Positions 18,435-26,497 of a stretch of DNA of 64,000 nucleotides are shown one piece after another. Numbering within the stretch: the first letter of the stretch is position 1; every line of letters begins with the position of its first letter. The stretch is from CAVPUA01 sp963708805. GTDB lineage: Bacteria > Actinomycetota > Actinomycetes > Mycobacteriales > Jatrophihabitantaceae. Below the pieces are notes generated by a model, which searched no databases, was not told the DNA's origin, and saw only the letters and a list, made by a program, of their open reading frames with translations. The translations under genes and the position numbers were made by a program. The stretch spans positions 1,116,001 to 1,180,000 of the forward strand of contig CAVPUA010000003.1 in assembly GCA_963708805.1 (NCBI GenBank). Reading direction: 5' to 3'.

Positions 18435-18875
18435 TCATGACGATGCCGCCCGATCCATGATCTCGGCGGCGCGGCACGGATCGCCGGCCTCGCTGGCGAT
18501 CGTCATCGCCCGGTGGGCGACGTCGGGGTCGGTCGCCGGCGGGATCACGAGCACGTCGATGTGGTCCTTGCCCCACGCGTCGGAGAACACAGCCGTCAGC
18601 GGGTCGATGGTGGTGAAGCCACCGAGCCGAACCTGCCGGCCGTGCACCCGAAGGCGCCGGGGGGCACGGTCCCAGACGTCCAGGCTGTAGGAGATCCGGA
18701 AGATCTCCCGGCCGACCGACCACAGTCCGGTCAGCACCTCGGGCAGTTCTGCCGTGAGGTCGGTCGTGCGCGGCCACCACGCCGCATCGATGAAGCCAGC
18801 CGGCGAGACCGGTTGGCGAAACGTGATTCGGGCCGCGGCAACCGCGGGTAAGTCGGGAAGTTGGACGGCAGTCAT
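18435..18875 (-). CDS. DUF5994 family protein
   Basis: A soluble protein of 146 residues. The segments DAAWWPRTTDLTAELPEVL, DVWDRAPRRLRVHGRQVRLGGF and PLTAVFSDAWGKDHIDVLVIPP are characteristic of DUF5994, a family found mainly in mycobacteria and relatives, often as multiple paralogues. Its function is not established. It is the first of three minus-strand genes running toward the DosR-like locus. The gene is intact and starts at the ATG at 18873-18875. Confidence 0.8.
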   Translation of the reverse strand: MTAVQLPDLPAVAAARITFRQPVSPAGFIDAAWWPRTTDLTAELPEVLTGLWSVGREIFRISYSLDVWDRAPRRLRVHGRQVRLGGFTTIDPLTAVFSDAWGKDHIDVLVIPPATDPDVAHRAMTIASEAGDPCRAAEIMDRAASS

Positions 18876-18991
18876 GACGCGCCTCGATGATGGCCAGGGT
18901 CAGGCCAGGCAGTGAATCGCCGAGGGCGAGGCCGGCAAGACAGCCGGCGTGCGACAGAGCCTCAGTGTCTTCGATCGTACGCGCGGTCGAG

Positions 18992-19366
18992 CTACCGTCG
19001 GCGGACGGGCGAGCCGTAACGGATGACGTTGCCGTCGGGGTCGGTGTGAGTCCCCTCGTGCATCCGCCAGGGCAGGTCGGCCGGCGGCATGGTCTCGCCG
19101 CCGATTCCCGGTTGCGACCATTCGGCGTAGAGCGCGTCGGCGTCGTCGACCTGCAGATAGGCGACGGCGATCGCGCCCTCGTGGTAGTAGCTGGTCGGCT
19201 GGAACGTCAGGTGGATGCCGACGTGATCACGGTCGGCGAAGCCGTAGTCGTCGCCGTCGGCGTAGGCCTCGACCCGGAAGCCGAGGCGCTGGTAGTGCTC
19301 GAGGGCAGCCCGCAGATCGCGGACCGGGAAGATCGGCTGGATGCCGGCGAGGTGGGGCGACGCCAT
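18992..19366 (-). CDS. Glyoxalase/bleomycin resistance (VOC) family protein
   Basis: A single VOC domain of 124 residues. The start GIQPIFPVRDLRAALEHYQRLGF and the end HEGTHTDPDGNVIRYGSP give the paired beta-alpha-beta-beta-beta units. HVGIHLTF and the terminal DPDGN region supply the usual metal-side positions. Bleomycin-binding members look like this, but many are unrelated dioxygenases or isomerases, so the substrate is not assigned. It stands alone, divergent from the Pr6Pr gene. Confidence 0.85.
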   Translation of the reverse strand: MASPHLAGIQPIFPVRDLRAALEHYQRLGFRVEAYADGDDYGFADRDHVGIHLTFQPTSYYHEGAIAVAYLQVDDADALYAEWSQPGIGGETMPPADLPWRMHEGTHTDPDGNVIRYGSPVRRR

Positions 19367-19431
19367 CTCGACAGCGTACGACCGCAGTCGAGTTGATCTT
19401 GATCGGCCGGTTTGCTCGCTACGCTCCGATC

Positions 19432-20112
19432 ATGACTGCTCGGGCCTGGCATGCCATCGTCGCCGTTCTCGCTCTTGCGGCCATCGCGCTGCAGGTGTGG
19501 ATCGCGATCAAGGCGCCGGCGACGCCGCCCGGCCACAACGTCGGGACGTTGGCCGGGACGGCGGTCGGCTGGCGGATCGGACGGTTCTTCAGCTTCTTCA
19601 CCGTCCAGAGCAATGTGCTGTCGGCCGTCGGGTCCCTGCTGCTGATCGCCAACCCGGCCCGGGACGGGGCGGGCTTTCGGCTGCTTCGGCTCAGTTCGCT
19701 GTTCGGGATCACGGTCACGGGAGTCGTCTACAGCACGGTGCTGGCCAAGGTGCACGACCCGCACGGCTGGCAGGAGACCAGCTCGAACGCGGTCGTCCAC
19801 TACATCGTTCCGATCATGATGGTGCTGGGCTGGTTGCTGTTCGGTCCGCGCCCCCGCATCAACGTGCGCGTGGTGATCGGCTCTCTCGTGTGGCCGTTGC
19901 TGTACCTGATCTACATCTTGATCATCGGCTCGATCTCGAAGTGGTACCCGTATCCGTTCCTGGACGTGATCACGCACGGCTACGCCAGGGTCGCGCTGAA
20001 CGCGGTCGGCGTCCTGGTCGTCTTCGCGGCCGTCAGCGGGCTCTTCCTCTGGGGCGACCGGAAGCTCCCGCGCGCCCCGGGCGGGCTCAGCGCCCGAGGT
20101 TCTCGACGCTGA
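19432..20112 (+). CDS. Pr6Pr family membrane protein
   Basis: The product has 226 residues with six predicted TM helices. Characteristic segments are RFFSFFTVQSNVLSAVGSLLL, HYIVPIMMVLGWLLFGPR and WPLLYLIYILIIGSISKWYPYPFLDV with a following HGY. These match the Pr6Pr (FAR-17a/AIG1-like) family, a group of six-TM proteins conserved in actinobacteria with no firm biochemical role. The ATG at 19432 (MTARAWHAI) fits the first TM helix better than the upstream alternative at 19393. Its 3' end overlaps the convergent PspC gene by 26 bases. Confidence 0.82.
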   Translation: MTARAWHAIVAVLALAAIALQVWIAIKAPATPPGHNVGTLAGTAVGWRIGRFFSFFTVQSNVLSAVGSLLLIANPARDGAGFRLLRLSSLFGITVTGVVYSTVLAKVHDPHGWQETSSNAVVHYIVPIMMVLGWLLFGPRPRINVRVVIGSLVWPLLYLIYILIIGSISKWYPYPFLDVITHGYARVALNAVGVLVVFAAVSGLFLWGDRKLPRAPGGLSARGSRR

Positions 20113-21252
20113 CGTCGCCGTCGGTCAGATGGACGTCGACGGTCAACGCGGGCCCGCTGCCGGTACCGGGTACGACCAGGTCGAGGTTCACGCCGGACGT
20201 GCGACCCCCGGGCAGGAAGTCGTTGCTGCCGTTGAGTTCGACCGTCCCGGCATGGACGTGCGCGTTCACCTGGACGTTGAGGTCGCTGGGCACGAGGATG
20301 CGCAACTGGCCGGCGCCCATCGTCACGTCGATGGTTCGGGGTTCGTCGAGTTCGACGTTGCTCAGATTGAGCACGCCCTGCCCGACACCGAGCCGGTAGG
20401 ACGAGGCGAGTTGCGTGGCCGACGCCGGCGTCCAGAACTTCTGCCCGATACCGTCGTGCAGGCTGGCGCGTGATCCGGCAAAACCGATCAGCCCGATGAT
20501 CACCGGGATCAGCAGCACGGTCAGCGTCCACGGCGTCCGGCGCAACGCCAGCCCGACGATCAGGCCGAGCACGACGATGCCGCCCGCCGTCCAGAAGTAG
20601 GCCGGGATCACGATGCCCGACACGGCGTCGGCGAGCGCGAGCACGCCGATCGCCACGACCAGCACCCCGAGGATGCCCCAGCGCACCGGCGCGGCCCGGC
20701 GGCGCCGTCGCGGGAGCGAACTCGCGACTCGGCGATCCACGCCTGCGTCTCCGGCACCCAGCCCGCGGAGCCGCGGGCGCGGTCGGTGACCGGTGCGCGG
20801 CCGGGATCGGACGATCGGCACGTCGGCGCGGTCGCCGCGACAGCACGACCACCAGAACGACCACCGCGATCACGGCCGGGAAGAACGGCAACGGCGCCCA
20901 CCAGCTGAAGAACAGACGCCCAGGCCAGCGAGACGCCCCGAGGCCGGCGACCAACCAGACGGGGATGTGCCGCTTGCGCATCTCGCGCACGAAGCGGTCC
21001 AAGCGGCGCATCGGCGGTGTCGGCGTCCGGGATGACGGCCCAGGCCAGCAGGTAGGCGACGATGCCCGCGCCGCCGAAGAAGGCCGACACCGCGAACAGG
21101 ACGCGGAACAGGACGGGGTCGAGCCCGAAGTACTCGCCCAGACCGCCAGCAGACTCCCGCCGCGACCCGGTTCGTGGAACTGCGCCGGATCACCCGCGTG
21201 GGCGGCGGCGCGGGGCGGAGGTGGGGCGGACGGAGAAGTCGGTCGTTGTCAT
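20087..21252 (-). CDS. PspC-domain membrane protein (EsrI/LiaF-like), several frameshifts
   Basis: The first part carries a PspC domain (NRVAAGVC, GEYFGLDPVLFRVLFA, GGAGIVAYLLAWAVIPDA), then further TM helices (WGILGVLVVAIGVLALADA, GGIVVLGLIVGLALR). The C-terminal beta-rich domain (NVELDEPRTIDVTMGAGQLRILVP to DGDVSVENLGR) resembles the LiaF/DUF4097-type sensor. In Corynebacterium glutamicum the PspC protein EsrI inhibits the EsrSR two-component system under resting conditions; divergence from a PspC kinase and regulator here suggests the same role. At least five +1 shifts split the frame, for example an extra T at about 21151 before GGLGEYFG. The ATG is at 21250-21252. Confidence 0.78.
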
Positions 21253-21381
21253 GCACCTACCCTCCGTCGTCCGGGGCCTCGGCGAATCCGGGCGTTGCCT
21301 GAGCCCACCCTGATGTTCACGACCCGAATGTCGGGGGAGGGCCCGATGCCAAACCCTCGACGAGAAAGGATCATAGGAACC

Positions 21382-22563
21382 ATGACGACGACCGAGGCAC
21401 CACGTGCCGTGCTGTATCGCAGCGGTCGGCGCCAGATCCTTGGTGGTGTCTGCGGTGGCATCGCCCAGCACCTGGGCGTTCCGGCCCGGGCGATCCGGTT
21501 CGTGTTCGTGCTGCTCAGCGTGGCCGGCGGCCTCGGCGTGGTCCTCTACGGCGCCTACTGGATCGTGCTGCCCGAGGCGCCCGGCGCCCCGCCGCGCTCG
21601 AGGCCGGTCGTGCTGGCGAAGTACGTCGTGGCCGCGATCGCGACCGTGGCCGGGCTGGCCTTCGTGTTCAGCCGCATCCCGCTCGGCGGGCAGTTGTTCA
21701 TCCCGATCATTCTGGGTCTGCTGGGCGGTGCCCTCATCTGGCGGCAGTCCGGCGACGTCGAACGGGAGCGATGGTGGAAGCTCTCGCGTACGTCGTTCGA
21801 GTCGCGCGCGGCCGAGCGCAACGGACGGCTGCGGATGGGGGCCGGCGCGACGCTGGTGATCCTCGGCGCCGCCCTGGTCCTCATCCGGGCCAACGTCTCC
21901 GCGGTGCGTGACGGCTTCATCGCGATGGTGGTGACTGCGGCCGGCATCGCGCTGATCACCGGCCCGTGGTGGATGCGCACGCTGACCCAGTTGTCCGACG
22001 AGCGTCGCGAGCGGATCCGGTCCCAGGAACGCGCCGAGCTCGCGGCGCATCTGCACGACTCCGTGCTGCAGACGCTCGCGCTGATCCAGCGCAACGCGCA
22101 GTCGCCGCGCGAGGTCACCCGGTTGGCACGGGGTCAGGAACGCGAGCTGCGTGGTCTGCTCTACGGCGAGGCGCACACCGGCGGGATGCTCGCCGACCAG
22201 CTCCGGGCGGCGGCCGGCGAGGTCGAGGACGCGTACGTGGTCGCCGTGGACGTCGTCGTCGTCGGTGACGTGGTGGTCGACGACCAGGTGCTGGCGCTGA
22301 TCGCGGCGACTCGCGAGGCGATCGTGAACGCGGCCAAGCACGCCGGTGTCGAGACGATCTCGCTCTACGCCGAGGTCGAGGCGAACGCGGTCACGGCCTT
22401 CGTCAAGGACCGCGGGGTGGGCTTCGACCCGGTCGAGGTCGCCGATGACCGTCAGGGCGTGCGGGGCTCGATCGTCGGCCGCATCGAACGGCACGGCGGG
22501 ACGGCGATGATCAGGTCGGCTCCCGGCGAGGGGACCGAAGTGCAGCTCCGGGTGCCTCGATGA
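21382..22563 (+). CDS. PspC-domain sensor histidine kinase (EsrS-like)
   Basis: The product has 393 residues. An N-terminal PspC domain (RQILGGVCGGIAQHLGVPARAIRFVFVLLSV) precedes more TM helices. The cytoplasmic part has ERAELAAHLHDSVLQTLALIQ (phospho-acceptor in HLHD) and an HATPase region with REAIVNAAKHAGV and DRGVGFD. This kinase layout, with an embedded PspC region and a divergent PspC gene, matches envelope-stress systems such as EsrISR, which respond to cell-wall antibiotics. The ATG at 21382 follows AGGAAC and gives MTTTEAPR. The gene is intact and ends in ATGA overlap with its response regulator. Confidence 0.88.
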   Translation: MTTTEAPRAVLYRSGRRQILGGVCGGIAQHLGVPARAIRFVFVLLSVAGGLGVVLYGAYWIVLPEAPGAPPRSRPVVLAKYVVAAIATVAGLAFVFSRIPLGGQLFIPIILGLLGGALIWRQSGDVERERWWKLSRTSFESRAAERNGRLRMGAGATLVILGAALVLIRANVSAVRDGFIAMVVTAAGIALITGPWWMRTLTQLSDERRERIRSQERAELAAHLHDSVLQTLALIQRNAQSPREVTRLARGQERELRGLLYGEAHTGGMLADQLRAAAGEVEDAYVVAVDVVVVGDVVVDDQVLALIAATREAIVNAAKHAGVETISLYAEVEANAVTAFVKDRGVGFDPVEVADDRQGVRGSIVGRIERHGGTAMIRSAPGEGTEVQLRVPR

Positions 22564-23198
22564 CCGCGCGCGTCGTGCTGGTCGACGACCACAGCATGTT
22601 CCGCTCCGGCGTGCGTGCCGAACTCGGCGAATCGGTCGAGATCGTGGGTGAGGCGGCATCGGTCGGTGAGGCGGTGGCGACCATCCGCGCGACCCGTCCG
22701 GATGTCGTGCTGCTCGACGTCCACATGCCCGACGGCGGCGGGTTGGCCGTGCTGGCCCAGGTGGCCGGCGAAGTGCCTGACACGCGGTTCCTGGCATTGT
22801 CGGTGTCGGACGCGGCCGAGGACGTGATCGCGGTGATCCGCGGCGGTGCGCGCGGTTACGTGACCAAGACGATCTCGGCGACCGAACTCGCCGACGCCAT
22901 CAACCGGGTCGCGGACGGCGATGTGGTGTTCAGCCCGCGACTGGCCGGCTTCGTCCTGGACGCCTTCCGGGATTCGCCCAACGTGCCGTCGATCGACCCC
23001 GAACTCGATCAGCTGACGCCGCGCGAGCTCGAGGTGTTGCGGTTGTTGGCTCGCGGCTACGCCTACAAGGAGATCGCGGCCGAGCTGTTCATCTCGATCA
23101 AGACGGTCGAGACACACGCCTCCAACGTGCTGCGCAAGCTGCAGCTCTCGAACCGTCATCAACTCACCCGCTGGGCCAACGAGCGCCGAATCCAATAG
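22560..23198 (+). CDS. NarL/FixJ response regulator (EsrR-like)
   Basis: A 212-residue regulator. The receiver starts ARVVLVDDHSMFRSGVRAEL with the phospho-acceptor Asp in VVLLDVHMPDGGG. The LuxR helix-turn-helix is LTPRELEVLRLLARGYAYKEIAAELFISIKTVETHASNVLRKLQ. The ATGA overlap with the PspC kinase marks them as a cognate pair. By analogy with EsrR/LiaR it should activate the divergent pspC promoter; the intergenic region of about 130 bases is the place to look for its operator, though I could not define one. Intact. Confidence 0.88.
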   Translation: MTARVVLVDDHSMFRSGVRAELGESVEIVGEAASVGEAVATIRATRPDVVLLDVHMPDGGGLAVLAQVAGEVPDTRFLALSVSDAAEDVIAVIRGGARGYVTKTISATELADAINRVADGDVVFSPRLAGFVLDAFRDSPNVPSIDPELDQLTPRELEVLRLLARGYAYKEIAAELFISIKTVETHASNVLRKLQLSNRHQLTRWANERRIQ

Positions 23199-23220
23199 GC
23201 GCGCGCCCCGCCTTGGCAGC

Positions 23221-23290
23221 CGAGTGGCCGATTGTGCGGCGAGTGGCCGGAAATTTGCGGCCACTCGCGCAGAATTCGGCCACTCACCGC
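23221..23290. repeat. Nested intergenic palindrome, GAGTGGCC family
   Basis: Two inverted repeats are nested: an inner GCGAGTGGCC...GGCCACTCGC and an outer GAGTGGCCG...CGGCCACTC. The unit GAGTGGCC occurs twice forward and twice reversed in about 65 bases. It fills the gap between the convergent regulator and flavoprotein genes, probably doubles as a terminator, and looks like a REP-type dispersed element. Confidence 0.7.
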
Positions 23291-23298
23291 AGCAGGGG

Positions 23299-24318
23299 TC
23301 AGTAGGCGAGCTGGTTGACGGCGGCGCGAAACACCGGGGGCAACCGGGCCGCGAGCGGGACGACCGATCGGGACAGGCCCGGCTGACGGCGCGCCCACAG
23401 CAACCCTGATGTGATTAATCTTGATCGTCGAGATACCCGTAGCCAGTCGCGCTCGTAGCGCAGCGGCTCGTCGTCCAGTACGCACTGGACGAGCGCCTCG
23501 GCCGTGCTGAGCGAGATCGCGATTCCCTCGCCCGTCAAGGCATCGATGTAACCCGCTGCGTCACCGGCGAGCAGCACGCGCCCGGCGACGCGAGCGCGTA
23601 CCCGCTGCCGCAACGGTCCCGCGCCGCGGACATCCGACGCGCTCGGCGCACGGGCCACGAGCGCCGCCAGTTGGGGAAAGGCCGCCAATTGCTGGTCGAA
23701 CGAGCCCCGGACGGACGACAAGATCGCCACGCCGATCGTGCCGTCGGCCACCGGCGTCACGTACGCCTCGGAGTGCGGCGACCAGGTGACCTCGACGAAC
23801 TCACTCCACGGCGCGCGTGCGAAGTGCTTGCGCAGCCCCCAGCGGTTGGCCAGCGTCGTCGGGGCGCCGAGGCCGAGCTGATCGCGGATCGGGGAGTGCA
23901 GCCCGTCAGCCGCCACCAGGTAGCGGGCTCGCACGCCACCGGCCTCGACGTGATCGGCGAACTGCTCGACCTGCTCGACCGTCCGCTGCTCGACCGACAC
24001 GCCGGCGTCATCGATCGCCGTCCGCAACGCGTCGTGCAGAACGGTGCGACGCACGCCTCGCCCTGGCGTGTGCCTGAACGTCGCCTGGGCGACGGAATCG
24101 CCTTGTTTGTAGGTGATTCCGCGGATGACCGAGCCGGTGGGATCGACGCCCAGCCCAGCGAGCGCGGCCACTGCTCCGGGCATCAGCCCCTCGCCGCACG
24201 CCTTGTCTATCGGGCCGGTACGCCGCTCGAAGAGCGTCACGTCCAAGCCGGCTCGAGCCGCCCCGAGGGCAACGGCGAGACCGGCGGGACCGCCGCCGAC
24301 GACGAGGACGTCACGCAT
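23299..24318 (-). CDS. FAD-dependent oxidoreductase (geranylgeranyl reductase/SrsC-like)
   Basis: A 339-residue flavoprotein. The N-terminal FAD dinucleotide fold is DVLVVGGGPAGLAVALGAARAGLDV with FERRTGPIDKACGEGLMPGA. The second FAD motif is RVLLAGDAAGYIDALTGEGIAISL. This is the group that includes geranylgeranyl reductases and flavin-dependent aromatic hydroxylases. It is the last gene of a three-gene operon after a type III PKS and a membrane methyltransferase. In Streptomyces griseus srsABC the third product hydroxylates the alkylresorcinol ring to a quinol or quinone, and I infer a similar role. Its ATG overlaps the methyltransferase stop by eight bases (ATGCGTGA). Intact. Confidence 0.85.
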   Translation of the reverse strand: MRDVLVVGGGPAGLAVALGAARAGLDVTLFERRTGPIDKACGEGLMPGAVAALAGLGVDPTGSVIRGITYKQGDSVAQATFRHTPGRGVRRTVLHDALRTAIDDAGVSVEQRTVEQVEQFADHVEAGGVRARYLVAADGLHSPIRDQLGLGAPTTLANRWGLRKHFARAPWSEFVEVTWSPHSEAYVTPVADGTIGVAILSSVRGSFDQQLAAFPQLAALVARAPSASDVRGAGPLRQRVRARVAGRVLLAGDAAGYIDALTGEGIAISLSTAEALVQCVLDDEPLRYERDWLRVSRRSRLITSGLLWARRQPGLSRSVVPLAARLPPVFRAAVNQLAY

Positions 24319-24831
24319 GAAGCGCGGCCAGCGCCGAGTTCTCGGCCCGGATCCGGACGGTGAGCAATCCGGCGTTCAGGACGGTGAACGCGATGGCGGT
24401 GATCCACGCGTCGTGCACCAGGGGCAGGGCGAACCCCTCGACCACGACCGCGACGTAGTTGGGGTGGGAGAAGAAGCGGTACGGACCGCCGGTGATGCGC
24501 GGCAGGTCAGGGACGATGACGATGCGGGTGTTCCACTGCGGGCCCAGGGTCTCGGATGCACCACCAGCGCAGCGCCTGGGCGGCGACCACCAGGGCGAGC
24601 ATGATCCATCCGACGGCCGCGACGAACGGACGGTCGGCCACCCAGACCTCGACGACGCACGCCACGAGCAAACCGGTGTGCAGGACGACCATGAACGGAT
24701 AGTGGCCGAAGCCGGTCTCGCGGCCGCCGCGCTCGATGCTCCAGGCGAGATTGCGTTTGGCCACGACCAGTTCGGCCAGCCGCTCGAGCGCCGACGGCGG
24801 CGACCAGGATCGTGTAGAGGACGTGGCTCAC
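24311..24831 (-). CDS. Isoprenylcysteine carboxyl methyltransferase-family membrane methyltransferase, two frameshifts
   Basis: Corrected length is about 173 residues with five TM segments. The helix FMVVLHTGLLVACVVEV, the WIMLALVVAAQALRWWCI region, LGPQWNTRIVIVPDLP, GPYRFFSHPNYVAVVVEG and the final VRIRAENSAL are all ICMT-family landmarks. The family methylates carboxyl or hydroxyl groups of lipids with SAM at the membrane; in srs-type operons the counterpart SrsB O-methylates the phenolic lipid. Two +1 insertions, near 24790 (GGCGCTCGAG) and near 24550 (ATCCGAGACC), break the frame. The GTG at 24829-24831 overlaps the PKS stop (GTGA). Confidence 0.82.
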
Positions 24832-25895
24832 CACCGCAGCAGCACCAGCTCCGAAGCGAACCCGGGTCCCATCGCCATCAGCATTCCCCACTGCCCCGAC
24901 TGCGCCGGGCGCAGCGTCAAGGTGTCGCTCAGGATGTGCAGCACGGACGCCGACGACATGTTGCCGACCGCGTCGAGGGAACGCCAGGTCAGGGCCAGCG
25001 CCTCCTCGTCCAGGCCGAGCACGGATCGGATCGCCTCGATGACCTTGGGGCCGCCGGGATGGCTGATCCAGCGGTCGACGTCCTCGATCTTGAGGTCGTG
25101 GTCGGCGAGCAGCCCGCGCACGTCCTCGCCCAGGTAGGTCTCGACCAGTTCGGGGACCTCGGCGCCGAGAACGATCTTCAGCCCGGTGCTGCCGACGTCC
25201 CAGCCCATGGCGCGGTCGGTGCCCGGGTACAGGTGGCTGCGGGTGTCCATCACGCGGGGGCCGGTCAGCGCGAGCGGGTGCTGTGGCCCGACGAGCACCA
25301 CCGCGGCCGCGCCGTCGCCGAAGAGCCCGGAGGCGATCATGTTGGCCGCACTCGGGTCGTCACGCTGGACGGTCAGCGAGCAGAGCTCGACCGACACGAG
25401 CACGGCCACCTCGTCCACCGACGACTTGATCATGTCGTGCGTCCGCGCGATCCCGGCCGCGCCGGCCATGCAGCCCAGGCCCAGCAGCGGCACCCGACGC
25501 ACGTCGGGACGGAGGCCGAGACGGGCCGCGATGCGGGCGTCCAGCGACGGCACGGTGACGCCGGTGACGGTGGTCGACATGATCACATCGACGTCCTCGA
25601 CGCCCAGGCCCGCCGCGGCGAGAGCACCGGACACCGCCTCGGCACCAAGATCGACGGCCGCCGTCACGAACGCGTTGTTGGCCTTGGTGAAGGTGTCGAG
25701 CTCGGCGTAGTCCTCGAGCGGCAGGGCGAGGTGACGCGTCGACACCCCGGCGTTGCCGTGGAAGCGCCGGGCCAGGGCGCGCGTCCGGTCGTCGGGCAGG
25801 CAGAGCCGCGCGAACGATTCGGTCAGTTCGGCCTGGGCATAGCGGTGAGGTGGAACGACGGCATGGACGGCGGCGACGGTAGTCACCCACCCCAC
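24828..25895 (-). CDS. Type III polyketide synthase (alkylresorcinol/alkylpyrone synthase-like)
   Basis: A 355-residue homodimeric ketosynthase of the chalcone synthase family. The catalytic triad is visible: Cys142 in LLGLGCMAGAAG, His in WISHPGGPKVIEA and Asn in AVGNMSSASVLHILSD. The terminal GMLMAMGPGFASELVLL is the GFGPG-type loop. Actinobacterial members without a plant-type starter pocket usually extend fatty acyl-CoA or acyl-ACP starters with malonyl-CoA to alkylresorcinols or alkylpyrones. It heads a coupled operon with a membrane methyltransferase and a flavoprotein, the srsABC arrangement, so a methylated phenolic lipid of the envelope is the likely product. Intact. Confidence 0.9.
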   Translation of the reverse strand: MGWVTTVAAVHAVVPPHRYAQAELTESFARLCLPDDRTRALARRFHGNAGVSTRHLALPLEDYAELDTFTKANNAFVTAAVDLGAEAVSGALAAAGLGVEDVDVIMSTTVTGVTVPSLDARIAARLGLRPDVRRVPLLGLGCMAGAAGIARTHDMIKSSVDEVAVLVSVELCSLTVQRDDPSAANMIASGLFGDGAAAVVLVGPQHPLALTGPRVMDTRSHLYPGTDRAMGWDVGSTGLKIVLGAEVPELVETYLGEDVRGLLADHDLKIEDVDRWISHPGGPKVIEAIRSVLGLDEEALALTWRSLDAVGNMSSASVLHILSDTLTLRPAQSGQWGMLMAMGPGFASELVLLRW

Positions 25896-25937
25896 CGTAC
25901 GGAACTTTCCCCGGCCGCCGCCGGTCGAGCAGTGGAG

Positions 25938-26237
25938 CTAGCGAGCGCCGCGGCACACCCGCAGGATCGCGTCGGCCAGCTGGGCGCCGTCCGGACCGAG
26001 CGTCGCGCGGTAGGCGTCGAGCACGACCCGCTCGCGGCCCAGCTCGACGCGGGTGCCGCCGCCACTGATGCGGGCGGCCTGGATGCGCTTGGACAGGCGG
26101 GCGCGCTCGGCGACCAACCGGATCAGCGCCTCGTCCATCGCGTCGATCTGCAGGCGCAGGGTGTTGATCGTCGATTCGGTCGAGTCGGTCTCGATCGCAG
26201 GTGTGTCGGTCATCGGTTCGTCCGTTCGGGTGCTCAT
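25938..26237 (-). CDS. Chorismate mutase (AroQ type)
   Basis: A 99-residue all-helical chorismate mutase, converting chorismate to prephenate on the way to Phe and Tyr. The helix TINTLRLQIDAMDEALIRLVAERARLSKRIQAAR carries the expected Arg, Asp and Lys positions; ARISGGGTRVELGRERVVL with the conserved Arg-Glu pair and a last helix ending ILRVCRG follow. I chose the ATG at 26235-26237 (MSTRTDEP) because GAGAGGAACC precedes it. The upstream region holds a short aromatic-rich reading frame and a terminator-like hairpin, arranged as an attenuator. It is transcribed divergently from pcrA. Confidence 0.85.
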   Translation of the reverse strand: MSTRTDEPMTDTPAIETDSTESTINTLRLQIDAMDEALIRLVAERARLSKRIQAARISGGGTRVELGRERVVLDAYRATLGPDGAQLADAILRVCRGAR

Positions 26238-26292
26238 CTGGGGTTCCTCTCGCGGTTCGGCCACTTGCTCGACGCGTTCTGGCCCCGACACG

Positions 26293-26326
26293 GAAAACGC
26301 CCCGGCGGCCTGTCGGCCCGGGGCGT
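26293..26326 (-). terminator. Attenuator-type terminator hairpin upstream of chorismate mutase
   Basis: Read on the minus strand, a 9-bp arm ACGCCCCGG pairs with CCGGGGCGT, with a further GCC/GGC and a GACA loop, and is followed at once by TTTT. It lies 15 bases after the stop of an aromatic leader frame and 56 bases before the chorismate mutase ATG. No other minus-strand gene lies upstream to terminate, so an attenuator is the simplest reading. Confidence 0.7.
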
Positions 26327-26341
26327 CTGAGTTGCTGTTGG

Positions 26342-26404
26342 TCAGCTGGCTACGACGGGGACCGGACTCCGATACCCGTAAAAAAAGACGTAGCTCGTCT
26401 GCAC
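26342..26404 (-). CDS. Putative Phe/Tyr leader peptide for chorismate mutase
   Basis: A 20-codon frame starting with GTG at 26402-26404 and ending TGA at 26342-26344. Residues 5-11 read Tyr-Val-Phe-Phe-Tyr-Gly-Tyr: five aromatic codons in seven, the products of the pathway begun by the downstream gene. A terminator hairpin with a U-run follows. A leader hairpin (ACGGG...CCCGT, 26379 to 26353) covers the second half of the frame. TCGGAGTCCGG at 26372-26362 can pair with CCGGGCCGA of the terminator 5' arm, giving a candidate antiterminator. No Shine-Dalgarno is visible; TTGCCG/GATCAT boxes just upstream would give a nearly leaderless start. The frame is seen directly; regulation is inferred. 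Confidence 0.6.
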   Translation of the reverse strand: MQTSYVFFYGYRSPVPVVAS

Positions 26405-26497
26405 GTCATCGATGATCGCACGGCGGCCGGTGAATCGGCAAACCTCGGCGTGATCGCGGCCGATCTGTCGGTGGCCGCACGTAGGCTGGACGCCGAG

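Noticed and set aside
23221..23290. CRISPR array
   Set aside because: The repeats are inverted and nested, with no regular spacers and no cas genes in the window.
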